From positions 281,507 through 345,506 of the forward strand of contig JBBHKE010001106.1 of NCBI GenBank assembly GCA_037447655.1: 64,000 bases of DNA, in the 5' to 3' direction. Below the pieces are notes generated by a model, which was not told the origin of the DNA, searched no databases, and worked only from the letters and a program-made list of their open reading frames with translations. Shown here piece after piece: positions 11,038 through 22,230 of the stretch. Each line of letters opens with the position of its first letter. Positions within the stretch are counted from its first letter, which is position 1. The position numbers were made by a program, and so were the translations under genes. Source of the DNA: Zygnema cylindricum (taxonomy: Eukaryota > Streptophyta > Zygnematophyceae > Zygnematales > Zygnemataceae).

Positions 11038-14000
11038 TTAGAACTCGTTGCCGCTCATCCCTCCCTCATTGAAAATGCTGTCTTGTTGACTGTCGGCATC
11101 TTCAATATTTTGGAGGAATTCCCTTGCCCTCGGGCATGGAGGTTCCACAGCTTCGCCTTCGAAGTGGTTGCGATATTTGCTGATTATGCCTTGCAGTTGT
11201 TGTGTGAGCATGTCTTCATCCCACTTTCCGTCGCGTAGAGACAAGCCACATTGAATCATGGCTTTTCTGGCATAACTCATTCCGTTTTTGTCTCTCATCG
11301 CATTGACCTCTCGGATGGAGTCCCTCGCCAATTTTAAAAAAAACGCTTTACCGGGTCCAACCAATTTACCGGACCATCCACGGCTAGAAGGTTTAGCCCA
11401 TTGACCGTTCTCAATTCCTTTCGCCTTCCAACTATCCCAAATGCGACTCCACACGTCCTTGATTTTGGAAATCACGAAGGAGTCAGCCGGTTGAACAAGA
11501 TGTGTTGCATTAGGTGGAAAATAGTGTAACACGGTGTTCTTGGCCTCTAGAACTCGCTCCAACTCGTCGGACGTGTTGTGACCACCGCAGTTGTCCAGAA
11601 ATATAATTTTTTGACGTCCATCTCGATCCCCTTGGTAAGACCTTGCCTCTTCGACCCATTGTGGGAACACCGTTTTATCATTCCACCCCTTCGGACCGGT
11701 CCGGTAACAAACGCCTGCAAATATATATAACACTCAAACAAAGGGAAAAAATTATCATTTTGGAATGCTTGCTTACATATGCATTACAGGGAAAGTAAGC
11801 TAGGTGTACCATAGAAACCTTAAAATAAGAGAAATCAGAGTGTTAAAGAAGAAAAAAACACATATTTTGTAGTAGGAGAAAGGGAGAGGAGGTATGCGAG
11901 AGCTAGGTAATGAGATATACACAAAAAAATTAAACACAAAAACATGATTAGAGACAAATAGATAAATCTCCATCAAAGCCAAGAAGACATAATACATAAA
12001 CTGAAAACATTAAATGAGGGAGAAAAAACACACCGGGGACGTTGTCTGGTAAACCTTGTATCGGGTAACTTCTTGCTCGATTTGCAAAAATTATCATTGG
12101 GTTCTCGATACGAGCGTTCATCCCTCCACTTAGTCGCACCATGAGAGTCATGGACTCGCCTCCTCCGGCAACATCAGCGTATTTCACCACTTCGTCTCCT
12201 CTAAACCCCAAAGTTTTTCCATTATCGGTGTTGACTATCATGTGAGTTTCATCCATGTTTTCCATGAGGTCTTCGTTGAAAAGTCCTGTTATACATTCGC
12301 CGCCAAGCCAAAACAAATGTAGTTATTTTGGGTTTACGCCGTCAAGTATGGAATAAAATGAAAACAATACACTAAAAAAATGAAACGTCATTGAAATATA
12401 TTGGTAAATAAACTCACCGGATTCAAACCCCCGCTTTAGAACGCCCATGTGGAAGGCTACGGTACGCTCAATGTATTCCTCTTTCTCGGGACTACATTGT
12501 AGTTTCCCCTTTTGTGCACGCACAACGATGTTGTGCTTCTCTTGACACCTCTGCACCCACCTTTTATTTATGATTGGATGTATTTCCGACCCGTCTTGGT
12601 TGAACCATTCCGGGCCGTACTCTTTCCTCCTTTCTCTTATTATGTCCCTAGCGATGTCCCCGAGAATTGTGGTGGACATCTTCATACCCGCTTTCTTAAA
12701 ACGTTCAAAATCCGAAAGTAACTCCTCGTGTATAACCGTGACCCAAGCGGCTTCCTTCCTTCCTCGTCCCGGCAAAGCCTTGGTAACCGCCACCGATCTC
12801 GTCCCAAAACTAGAAGTAGAAAATGTACGGGTTGTCTCTCGTATTCTGTCAAGCGTGGACCTCCTCTCTACCCACCATCGCTTGGCCTTTTGGTATCCTG
12901 TAAACAATAAACAATGTCAAAAGTATTAATCAGATTCTTGAATGGAAAGTCGTATAAATAAATGAAACGACTCTAAAAGGAAACTGCAATTTTCAGCGAC
13001 AAAAATTTGCTGTCGCAGATTCAGCGACGAAAGAAACTCGTCATTATATCTGCAAAATTACATTTTTATTTAACAACATCATTGATACGTAGTAATCTGC
13101 CGACTGCCAATGAGAATTCCTCACTTCGCCGACGAACCAGCGACGACCTTGTGTCGTTCTTAAGCCGAGAAAGATGAATAGCAAACACAATGACGATATC
13201 AAAAACACCAAATGGACGACTAAAAGTCGAATTTAAATTCATTTTGTGAAAAAAAAGGAGAGAAATATTAAATTCACACTTGTATGAATAAAAAAATAAA
13301 AAATAAACAAAACATCGTGGCACCCAATGTTGGCTGAGGGCTAAATCTGGGTACCTCTCCTTCGAATGATGTACACGAAATTGACCCTCGTCATCTCCCA
13401 TCAACGTCGCCTAAAGGCAGCAAGCTCTCGAGTTAAATTATTAATTAAGCGACGAACCGTTATCATCGCTATTTCTTGCGCCTCCAAACGGCGATGGAGA
13501 TTTTGAACTTCATTTCTCAATCGGTCTACTTCCGGTGGTGGAGGGGGCTCATCAACATGTGGGACCCTCGGAATTTCCCAAAGATACGTACGTCTCACTT
13601 GCACATTTCGGAAGCGTTGTAAGACCGCACTTCGAGCATCTAAAAATTCGTTTAGCTCCGGAGTACGAATTGCACGACGTAGAATGGTAAATAACCGTGG
13701 GTCCCAAGGGTGATAATGTCGGATTAATTCCGGGACATCTATTTCAAATCCAATCGGTCGGCGTACAATCCATGTGAAACGTTCGTCATTAGGCTGAAAA
13801 TGCCTAATATATGGGAAATTTGACGCATGGTTGTATGATGCGATGTACAGCCATGTTGGGTGGGCAGGGACATCCGGATGGATGTCGAGAATTTCCGGGA
13901 CGGGGTTAAACCACCGGTCAATAGGCCTCGCCTCCCCGTAACGCCAATAGTCCGGCCATTCCTCGACCGGGATGTAATGGGCAGCCGTCGGTCGGAAGCC

Positions 14001-16211
14001 ATCCATGGCCTCATCTCCGACTGGAGGCGGGAAAAACCAATCGGGTTCTTCCTCTCGAATTACCACATCACGCTCGGCCGGAATTTGAGGTCCTTGTACC
14101 GCCACGAGAGCTCTATCACGATTCGGTGATGGTGGAAAAGCAACAACCTCGTCGTCGTCTCCATATTCTTCTTCCATGTGCCTCTCCGAGCTCTCCGAAG
14201 ATTGCCGTTCCGAGGTTGAGGGATCGTCGTCATATCTTGCGACCGGAATGTCTGATGATTCGGTTTCTTCCGGTTCTTCCTCCTCTTCCGTAGGCTCTTC
14301 CCCTTCCTCAATAGGCTCGTCCGACGCAGTTCCTGAGGGTTCGTATTCCTCGTCCACCTCCTTACCCTCTTCTACTTCGCGGACACCTTCTTCTTCCGCT
14401 TTAATCCTTTCATTTGGTAAATCCCCTTCTGACACACTTCCCCTTACTACCCTCTCCATGCCCGTCCCTTCCCTCCCCATCGCCTCAGTTTCCTCCATAT
14501 CATCTATGTCAACACTCGATTCTCCCCCCTCCCTCAAAACCAACTCAATTCCAACCCTTTCCCTACCGCCCTCTTCCGGTTCCACCCTATTCCCTAACAG
14601 TCTTTCGGTTGCACCCCTTTCTCTCTCTATGTTATCCCCTCCACGTATGTCACCCCCCATCGCGGTTGCCGTTGGTAGTGGACGAAATCGCCTCGGAATG
14701 GCAGAGCGCGCTCGTTTGAATGGTCGTTGGCCGCCCTCCATTTAAAAAAATAACTATTGTTTAAGCGGAAAAATTGAAAAAACACAATTGTGGAAGTGAA
14801 ACACAACCTAAAAGACGCTCTTTTATTCAGACCTAAACCCAGACAGTCCAACTGTAAAAATAGTCCAATATTTACAGTTATAAAATTGAACCGTTGCTGC
14901 GACTTATAAACTGACATTCGAGCGACGACAGAATGTCGTCGCTCGTTCGACTCTATTCGAGTTTCCCGAAATTGGTTCGACGAAACAACGTCGTCGTTCG
15001 CGAATTACATTCGAGAATACCAACGTTGGATAATTTGAATTTAATCTCGTCGGTGGTTTAGTCTAAACGACGAACCATTGTCGTCAGTCATTTGCACTTT
15101 TGACTCCGCGAATTACATTCGAGAATACCAACGTTGGATAATTTGAATTTAATCTCGTCGGTGGTTTAGTTTAAACGACGAACCACTGTCGTCAGTCATT
15201 TGCACTTTTGACTCCGCGAATTACATTCGAGAATACCAACGTTGGATAATTTGAATTTAATCTCGTCGGTGGTTTAGTCTAAACGACGAACCACTGTCGT
15301 CAGTCATTTGTACTTTTGACTCCGCGAATTACATTCGAGAATACCAACGCTGGATAATTTGAATTAATGTCGTCAGTGGTTTAGTCTAAACGACGAACCA
15401 CTGTCGTCGGTCATTTGCACTTTCGAACCAACGAGGTATCCCCATCCATTAAATTATGTTTGTCGTATCCATCATTGAAGTGCCGACATGGTGTCGTCGC
15501 GTCCACCGCGACAAAGACACGTCATCGCTAGTACGCTGTCGCCATAAGGAAATTGCAAGACACTCGGAAAATAATACTAAAAAACAACAAAACAATGCAA
15601 AGTAGTCGACAGCATAGAAAAACTCGCACTAATGGAGAGTTAGTGAGAAGTCAGTATAGAGTTTGAGAGAGAAAGGCGACGTTCAAAAATAATACTGTAC
15701 AAATAATTTAAAAGCACAACAAATTTAAAATATAACAACACATTGTGAATGACAATAATAACATAAAAGGAAGGAGGAAACGAAATCAATTAATAAATGG
15801 GAGAGAGTTTGCTTGAAAGGGCTTACTTGTACCGTACACTCCGGTAAAATGCTCGGGAAACTTTCTTATGGTCCTTGGAATGAGTTCAGCTGAGCCGTTA
15901 TTTTCACAGTCCTTCAACATCCAGTGTATTACTCGCATCCGAGTTGCCTTGGTGGACACGTGTTGAACTTTACGGTGGGAGACACGTCCTCTGGTATTGG
16001 CCGAAGACGGAAAAAAACCTTCCACAATGGCCGCCGGGTCTACCGACGTTTCGATTTCCGCCTCACTCTCATCCTCGTTTGGAAGTGCGTTTTCCTCGTC
16101 GTTCCTCTCATTTTCCTCATCTTGTTCAACCTGAGCGTTATGGGGATTGTTGTTGTTATTGCTCGGGTTGGCGCCCCAAATTCTATTAAGGGTCCACATA
16201 CTCTCAAACAC
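11038..16211 (-). CDS. CENP-B/pogo-like transposase (DDE_1 superfamily), 4 exons, 597 aa
   Basis: Minus-strand exons 16211-15827, 12897-12418, 12285-12034 and 11714-11038 join in phase 1 at every junction, with GT-AG introns, to give 597 residues ending in TAA. Exon 1 is Asn/Glu-rich, then basic. Exon 2 looks like a CENP-B-type helix-turn-helix (GRGRKEAAW through WVQRCQEKHNIVVRAQKGK). The catalytic triad is visible: NMDETH in exon 3, FLDNCGGHNT and LVQPADSFVISKIK in exon 4, giving a DDD set as in pogo/Tigger-type enzymes. The C-terminus is acidic. The exon 1 donor could be ACAA|GTAAGC (used here) or G|GTACAA, six bases earlier; both keep the frame. The known family role is cut-and-paste transposition. 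All exons are open, so it may be functional. Intron 1 is 2.9 kb and holds another ORF. Confidence 0.85.
12960..13060. repeat. AGCGAC motif cluster in transposase intron 1
   Basis: TTTTCAGCGACAAAAATTTG and TTCAGCGACGAAAG repeat the subterminal motif inside the intron, close to the exon 2 acceptor at 12897. Confidence 0.5.
13401..14741 (-). CDS. 446-aa acidic/coiled-coil protein nested in transposase intron 1
   Basis: An uninterrupted 446-codon ORF lies wholly inside the first intron of the transposase gene on the same strand. The start is very basic (MEGGQRPFKRARSAIPRRFR). Residues ~60-240 are dominated by Glu, Ser and Asp. A Trp/Pro/His-rich region follows (WPDYWRYGEARPIDRWFNP, HPTWLYIASYN, HYHPWDPRLFTILRRA). 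The end is a predicted coiled coil (EVDRLRNEVQNLHRRLEAQE) and a basic tail (FRRR). I do not recognise a family. By analogy with En/Spm, where ORFs lie in an intron of the second product, it may be an accessory DNA-binding protein of the same transposon. That is inference; a host gene or captured gene is possible. The opposite-strand ORF at 14176-14745 is its shadow. Confidence 0.65.
   Translation of the reverse strand: MEGGQRPFKRARSAIPRRFRPLPTATAMGGDIRGGDNIERERGATERLLGNRVEPEEGGRERVGIELVLREGGESSVDIDDMEETEAMGREGTGMERVVRGSVSEGDLPNERIKAEEEGVREVEEGKEVDEEYEPSGTASDEPIEEGEEPTEEEEEPEETESSDIPVARYDDDPSTSERQSSESSERHMEEEYGDDDEVVAFPPSPNRDRALVAVQGPQIPAERDVVIREEEPDWFFPPPVGDEAMDGFRPTAAHYIPVEEWPDYWRYGEARPIDRWFNPVPEILDIHPDVPAHPTWLYIASYNHASNFPYIRHFQPNDERFTWIVRRPIGFEIDVPELIRHYHPWDPRLFTILRRAIRTPELNEFLDARSAVLQRFRNVQVRRTYLWEIPRVPHVDEPPPPPEVDRLRNEVQNLHRRLEAQEIAMITVRRLINNLTRELAAFRRR
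14919..14946. repeat. Hairpin of the transposon motif
   Basis: CGAGCGACGACA, GAA, TGTCGTCGCTCG forms a perfect 12-bp stem with a 3-nt loop. It has the same core as the hairpins in the 10.1-10.5 kb repeats, tying the two sides of the element together. Confidence 0.75.
15001..15430. repeat. 108-bp tandem repeat, about 4 copies
   Basis: CGAATTACATTCGAGAATAC recurs at 15001, 15109, 15217 and 15325, exactly 108 bp apart. Each unit also carries AAACGACGAACCA and GTCGTCAGTCATTTG. It lies inside transposase intron 1, upstream of the nested ORF, so it could act as that ORF's promoter region or as transposase binding sites (inference). Confidence 0.85.
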
Positions 16212-16751
16212 TTAATATCACCTAAAAAATAAGAAGTAGGAGCAGCCGAAAAGAAAGGAAATGGCAACCCAAGCAAATGAGGAAGAAGGAGCGATGGTGT
16301 TGTTGCCATTATCACAAATACATTTATATAATACAGGAAATGCAAGTGAAAATGATTTTGCGCGGTAATATTGGAGGGATTTGCCATTTTGAATTTTACG
16401 TTTAAAATCCAAAATTTGAATTTTAGCACGGCTTTCAATTTAAAAACATTTCAATACGCGGGAAATAGAAGCGGGATCTTGTAAATATTTGCTTCAAAAT
16501 TGCCAAAATATTTCAAAACTTACGTCGTCGGTGTAATGTACATAGCGCCATGGAAACACCTCCAGCTTACATGTTGTACGGCAAAAAGATGATTGGAAAA
16601 AATGCGGCGTCGTTACCCCGGCAATCGGTTGTTCTAACGTCATCTATGAAACGCGACCAACTTTGGGAATGCGTGGATGATGAACATGCCACGTGTTTTC
16701 GGCAACAACCAATGATAATCTTACGACGGCGCATGATCAGCTTTCGTCGCT

Positions 16752-18356
16752 GGATTACCGCCAATTAGAATTAACATGTATCCTAATATGTGTTTTTTGG
16801 TCGTTTTACGTTCAATTAGAATTAACACTGATACTAATAAGAGGTTGGTTTGACGTTTGATCCAAGTAAACGCATCCTTATTAGTCTTAAGACCCAATAT
16901 TACAATGCATTGATTCTAATAGAGCAACCCACCGGGCACCTAATTAAGATTAAGGGTCCTCATTTAACGTCACACAACGTTCATTCTCTCCGCGAACGAC
17001 AAGGAAATGAAAATCAATCACTGAGTTCAATGTACGTTATGTGGAACGAAACGTACACATATAATACCTCCCGTTATAGTTTCGTTCATTGTACAATACA
17101 AATCTAACTGAATGAACATATTGAAATTGTACGGTTTCATAGCGTTGTAACGTAACTGCGTTTTACAGCCCGATGCATAGATTCGACTATACGACGTGAC
17201 AATGAACGTTTCGCATACGTTGTACTCGCACCTATTATACTGTAATCATATTCACCGCGTGCGAAACAAACACTTATTAGAGTCACGAATGAACTTAGGT
17301 GAAAGTACACATACCCGTACATTTTGACAATTTATAACCGTACCTATTTTCGTGTATAATTATGCACGGTGTAATGATTGTATATTCGCAAACCCAAAAT
17401 AGAATTATGGAATTTTATAGGGGACGGACGCCACGTCGTACAGATTGTCAGATTTTGTACTTCTACCTATTTTACCGTATATGCTACAACGGCGGATCAT
17501 GTATACCCAAATCAGCGTTATGGAGAAATTACAATTAAACATTTTTTTAAAAATGGTATTGATACACAAATTAGAGTAAATGACACTAATTCATTATATA
17601 CACTAATAATTTCTATACGCTAATAACGATTCACGGTGTACTGTACAGGACTTTTATGTACAACATTGTTCAAATTCTTTCATGGAGTTTCGTCGATCCA
17701 TTCCGATATCTTATATCCTCCGATACGGATTTGATACCGAGATTTGCGCTGAGAAACGCCTCCTGACAGTTACTTTTTGTCGGTCCAACTTCAATTTGAC
17801 GTTTCCTAACTGTAAAATTCAAATTTGAAAATTAATAATCTAATTCGGAGTTGTGAGTGGCTCCCATTTTTTCTCCTCGGAATTTGAAGCGATAATCAAA
17901 CTTACGGTTTTCTGCACTGTACGGCAGATTGTAACCGGCGCGCCAAGTAGAATACAGATTATTAGTCCCGAAAAATCCCCTGCCATCTGACTCCTCCTCG
18001 AAAATAGCGTGTTATTTGTCTTTTCTGCGTAACATGGAACATGAGTCCGTGACTCCTGCTCGAAAATACTGGCGTGTGATTTGTCGTTTCTGCGTAACAT
18101 TGCAACATGCGTCCGTGAATCCCGATGGAGGTTGCTTTTTGTCTCCTTTCGTCAGCTTGTTTTTTTGCACAAAATGTTTGTCGCGCTGTTTTCGAAAGCA
18201 AGTACAGACTTCCTCTAGGTTTTTTTTCCGCGGCCGCCACGTGGTGAAACCTGGTGGAAAAATGTACATTTATGTACTATTCAGATCCTTGATTTTGTCG
18301 GATTCTGAGGATGCACGCGCGGCTGATTGGAGACATGCTATTGGTCGTCTACAGTA
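16752..18356. other. Element debris, no gene
   Basis: A right TA-MITE end (CGCTAATAACGATTCACGGTG, ending 17638) is present without a clear left partner. Its interior has GTACAGATTGTCAGATTTTG. Short overlapping ORFs at 17.8-18.4 kb lie in several frames and share no recognisable domain. Confidence 0.5.
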
Positions 18357-18895
18357 CACCGCGAATCGTTATTGGTGTCGAAGTTTAAATAGAGTTGAAG
18401 AAAATTTACCGTAATTGATGCTAATTAAGAATTTGATTTTTTTCAAAAAAAAGGTGTATTCTAATTTCGGCGTTTATGCTAATTTGGGAACAGCAAAAAT
18501 GGAATATTCGCAGTACGATTATATACAATAATATATGTTTTGTACAAAATATTAGAAATCGTACGCCGTCGCGAATTTAAAATATCCGTACATACTATAC
18601 TAATTTACTTGTCAGACTAATCCCGTTTTTTTTAGCGCATGTTCCTATGCGTGCGCGTCTGATTTAATTCATTTTTTGTAAATTTTCACTTGAAAAGGTA
18701 CAGTTATGGATGGTCTGACATCGACCGTACACCACACTATTTATATTATATTGTACTTTCGTGCTTTACTGTTTTTTGTACGGTACCTTAATTAACGTCA
18801 AGGAAAAAATAAAATCATGTATCCTATTTGAAAAAAAAAATCAAAATTTTAAGAACCCAAATTAGTGTCTTTGACACTAATAACGATTCGCGGTG
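18357..18895. mobile_element. TA-MITE, 539 bp
   Basis: CACCGCGAATCGTTATTGG and CTAATAACGATTCGCGGTG are inverted ends with flanking TA. It is colinear with 62029-62564 in the same orientation, including the TTCCTATGCGTGCGCGTCTG block. Non-coding. Confidence 0.85.
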
Positions 18896-19689
18896 TAGTG
18901 ACTCAGATTTGCATGCTTTAATGAAGTTCCAAAAGTGACGAGCACGAGAGATTTACGGATAGAGTACACTGTACTGTACCGGGAAATACGTGCGAGTATT
19001 TTAACTTTTTGTGACAAAACAATAATATTGTGAGAAGATACAAAATTCCTTTGTCCGACTGTTCGAGGAATCGTTAGGCGGAGGAATATCTGTGCACTAC
19101 GAGACAAAAAAATTGTCCGACCGTTCGAGGAATCGCCGGACGAAGGCATCTTTGCGGACCAATCAGGAGCTTAAGATTGTGATGAAAGTACACCTTTCTT
19201 ATTGGATTTCGAGTTCATTTAATGTAGGGATGTCGGTTTATGCTCGGGAAAGAAATTTAAATCCTAGCGTAAATTCCGTACCACAACTGCAGATCGCGAT
19301 AATCTAGTTTGGAATATCCAATCTTGCAGAATTAAACAACAATTGTATATTGTCGCTTGTTAAATATTGTGGACTATGACTGCCTGTGGATTCCGAATTG
19401 TAATAGCGTGGAATAGAAGTACAGTACATTTGAAATCTGGCACGACCTATTGAGGATAATATCTAGAGATTTTCCTTACTCCTAAGATTAGATAAGATTT
19501 TAGAACAGTGACGTTCCGTACTGTACTTAATGTGCTAAATTAACTTTTTAGTGTCAGAAAGATTTATTTCTTTTTGCCTCCCGTGTTACGTGCCTCGGAA
19601 TTGTCGGAAACTTTGCGCTGTCACGCAATCTCCTTCCAGGTCAGCATATAACTTTTGTCCCATCCGCGATATTCCCTCGCCGCGTACTA

Positions 19690-19910
19690 CACCGTGAATC
19701 GCTATTAGTGTTCATGTTTTTTTCGTCTCTTAAAACATCTTTTCTCCGTACACACATGTCGGGTTCTTAGATCTGACGGTCGCGATCGAAGTATAAGATT
19801 CCCAGCTTCCAATTGACGGTCTAAAATTGAAAATGAGACAAATATGTACGGATAAAGGATGAATTAAGTGGCAAAAAAATTTTTATTAACCCTAATAGCG
19901 ATACTCGGTG
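19690..19910. mobile_element. TA-MITE, CTCCGTACACA class, 221 bp
   Basis: CACCGTGAATCGCTATTAG and CTAATAGCGATACTCGGTG ends, TA on each side (19688-19689, 19911-19912). Interior arms TTTTCTCCGTACACACATGT and AATATGTACGGATAAAGGAT are a second, diverged inverted pair. The flanks 18900-19690 and 19915-20870 show no convincing gene. Confidence 0.8.
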
Positions 19911-20869
19911 TAGTACGATATTTCACTTGTCCTATCTGACCTTTTCCGCCGCGCATTTATGACTTGGAGACCTTTCGCGTGCGCCCCGAGCTTTTCGTAG
20001 TCGTTTGTCTTTTCCAATGGTATTAAATACAGCTCCGCGAGATGTAAGATTCGATGACCTGCTGTTTCACTGATTCTGTCAGCTGTCTAAACGACAATAC
20101 CATACCACAAGACCGTACCAATCACAGCTCGGTGCCCACGCTCCGCGGTCCCAAATCCGCGAATTCATCTCCAAATTTCAAATAGACATTTAAAACTGCA
20201 AATCAGCTTTCAATCTCATTTGTCGTCTTCTGCCACGAACGCCAGCGTGGCACTTTAAGAGGCCATCCGTAGGGTGGAAAAACAGACAAATCCATGTGAG
20301 CGGAAGGGAAGATCTCATAAAATCTGAAGATATGGTCTCCAGGATTCTACGCCCTGTCAGCAGACTCAGTTCCACACGTGTGAGATCATTTTCGCACGTG
20401 CATCTACAGAATTTCGAGCAGAATCGTGCGCTTAACCGCAAAAAAAAACGTTTTCGTACTCCAATTTTTTTTTTCACTTTTCCAAAATAACCGTCTTATT
20501 CTCCACCGACAAAATTATTTTTCAGGCAGATTAAAAAAAACTTCATCGGACGGCGTAAATTAAATCTTAAAAAAACATCGTCCCAAAAAAATGAAAACTT
20601 TTACGACATTAAAAAAAGGTACAATCTCTGGTTCGTTACGAAAAAAGGTACAGGACGAAAAATATTAATATAAATATACAAAAATCTGCCCGTAAAAAAA
20701 TAAAAATTAAAAAAAATCTACATGCATCCATAAAGCTGACTCTTCCCTTCCGTTACTCTCATAGTTCACTAAATTCCCCTCCCTCACCAATATCTCCACC
20801 CTTAATTCAAATATAATCTCTTAGCAAACCCTAAAATTCACTTTTTATTTATTATTTTCTTCCCTATCC

Positions 20870-20987
20870 TTTCCCATCTCTTTCTCTCCCTCTCTCTCTC
20901 TCTCTCCCCCGTCTTCACCCCCTCTTTCCCCCCTCTCTCTCTATCCCTCCACCCCCTTTTTGGGACTCTCTCCCCCTTTTCCTCCCA
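20870..20987 (+). promoter_or_regulatory. CT-rich leader upstream of the 20988 gene
   Basis: A pyrimidine tract of CTCTCT and CCCC runs ends just before the ATG at 20988 (CCCAATGGCT). CT-rich leaders are common in plant genes; a 5' UTR role is inferred. Confidence 0.45.
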
Positions 20988-21548
20988 ATGGCTCCTCTGT
21001 CTCCTACGACTGTTTTTGACTTCCCGGAAGTTTCCCGGAAAGCGACCTTCCTTCGCTCCGAAACCAATATCTCTCAAAATAATTCGAATTTTGAGAATCC
21101 GAAAAATGGGTATTTTGCGGAAGAGTTTTCCCAATTCAATGACCCTAAAATGTGCGATTCTCTCGAAAATAAATTCGATTTTTTCGGGAATAGAAGCTTT
21201 TTTGATCGAGATTTCGGTTCGGAAAGGTCCGATTTTTACGCCGAATCTCCGGTCGAATGTATCGACGAATGGGAGAGCAGGAATAGCTTCGATTTTGAAG
21301 AAAATTTCGAACTAAATGGGGAAAATTTTGAGAAAAATATGGGTATAAATGGGGTAAATGGGGTAAATAGGTTTTCAGGAGATTCTCTCTCTTGGAGGGA
21401 ATTTCCAAATTCTTCAGCTTCAACTTCTGGTTCGGAAATCTCGGGCAGTAAAATCCCGTCGGGCAGCCGCCGAAAAATAACAGAAATGGATTGCGGAGAA
21501 CGTCGAGTTTGCCAACAAATATCATTTGTCAAGGTGAATTTTTTTTCC

Positions 21549-21612
<64 letters not shown>

Positions 21613-22230
21613 CTCTCCCTCCTCCTCCCTCCCCCTCCCCTCTCTCCCTCTCCCTCTCTGCCTTGGTTTCACCTCTGAGAAAATTTCGCTGACATTTTTT
21701 TTTTTTTTCGGGCAGATGCTGAAAAAGCTTGCGATGTTTTGGAAATGGACGCTGCCCGGACAAGAATTAAAGAGGCGGCTTCGCACGTGTGGGAGGCAGA
21801 GCAGCTTTTGACTGCCCTCCGGCTACAAGAAGAAAATTCGCAAATATTCGGTGAAGATTCGAGAAATTCGGGAAATTCGGCGAATTTGGGAGGTTCGAGA
21901 AGTGGCCTGAATGCGAAAAAATCAAAAAATTCGGGCAGGTCGATTTTTTCTCGGCCGAAAAATTTCGAGTTCGAAGATATTTTGGACGTGATTTTCAACG
22001 AATCGGATTCGTCGGAAAACGAAGAAGATGACCGAATTTTTGAGAAAAAATCGAATTATGGGATTTTTTCGAAAAGGGGGTCTAAAAAAGAAAATGGGGT
22101 TGTGGGAAAATCCACATTAATTCGGTCGATGTGGGTTTGGGTTTCTGGTTTCGGGGCAGAAAAGACAAAAAAAAGGGAGGGAAAGACAAAAGAAAAGACA
22201 AAAAAAAGCTGCTCCGTTTCTAATTGTTAG
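20988..22230 (+). CDS. Unknown Ser/Asn/Phe-rich protein, two exons
   Basis: Exon 1 opens at ATG 20988 and stays open for 182 codons to a good donor (GTCAAG|GTGAAT, donor 21534). It is rich in Asn, Ser, Phe and acidic residues, with no known domain. After a (CT)n/T-rich intron, an acceptor (TTCGGGCAG) at 21715 leads into a long frame ending at TAG 22230. That part has a helical stretch (AARTRIKEAASHVWEAEQLL), an acidic patch (ESDSSENEEDD) and a Lys-rich tail ending CSVSNC. The strong donor is phase 0, but this exon needs phase 1. A weaker donor at 21448 (GGCA|GTAAAA) would restore the frame. Using the strong donor instead gives a ~213-aa product ending near 21811. I do not recognise the family. 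Confidence 0.55.
21554..21607. repeat. (CT)n microsatellite in intron
   Basis: An uninterrupted CT dinucleotide run of about 27 units in the intron of the 20988 gene, followed by CTCCCT-type imperfect repeats to about 21660. Confidence 0.9.

Larger units (their letters stand above)
9994..16751 (-). mobile_element. Large pogo/CENP-B-type DNA transposon (inferred extent)
   Basis: The transposase gene and a nested second ORF are bracketed by repeats carrying the motif AGCGACGA and its inverse. The outermost inverse pair found is AGCGACGAAA at 9994-10003 and TTTCGTCGCT at 16742-16751, with loosely similar flanks. Hairpins of the same motif lie at 10162-10192 and near 14920-14945, and further copies occur at 12990-13040 and 15480-15535. 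Clear terminal repeats and a target duplication were not found, so the limits are inferred from the subterminal motifs. The reading frames are intact, suggesting recent activity. Confidence 0.55.

Noticed and set aside
14176-14745. 189-codon plus-strand ORF, Ser/Pro-rich
   Set aside because: It is the antisense shadow of the acidic region of the 446-aa minus-strand protein; GAG/GAA codons read as Ser/Leu/Pro on the other strand.
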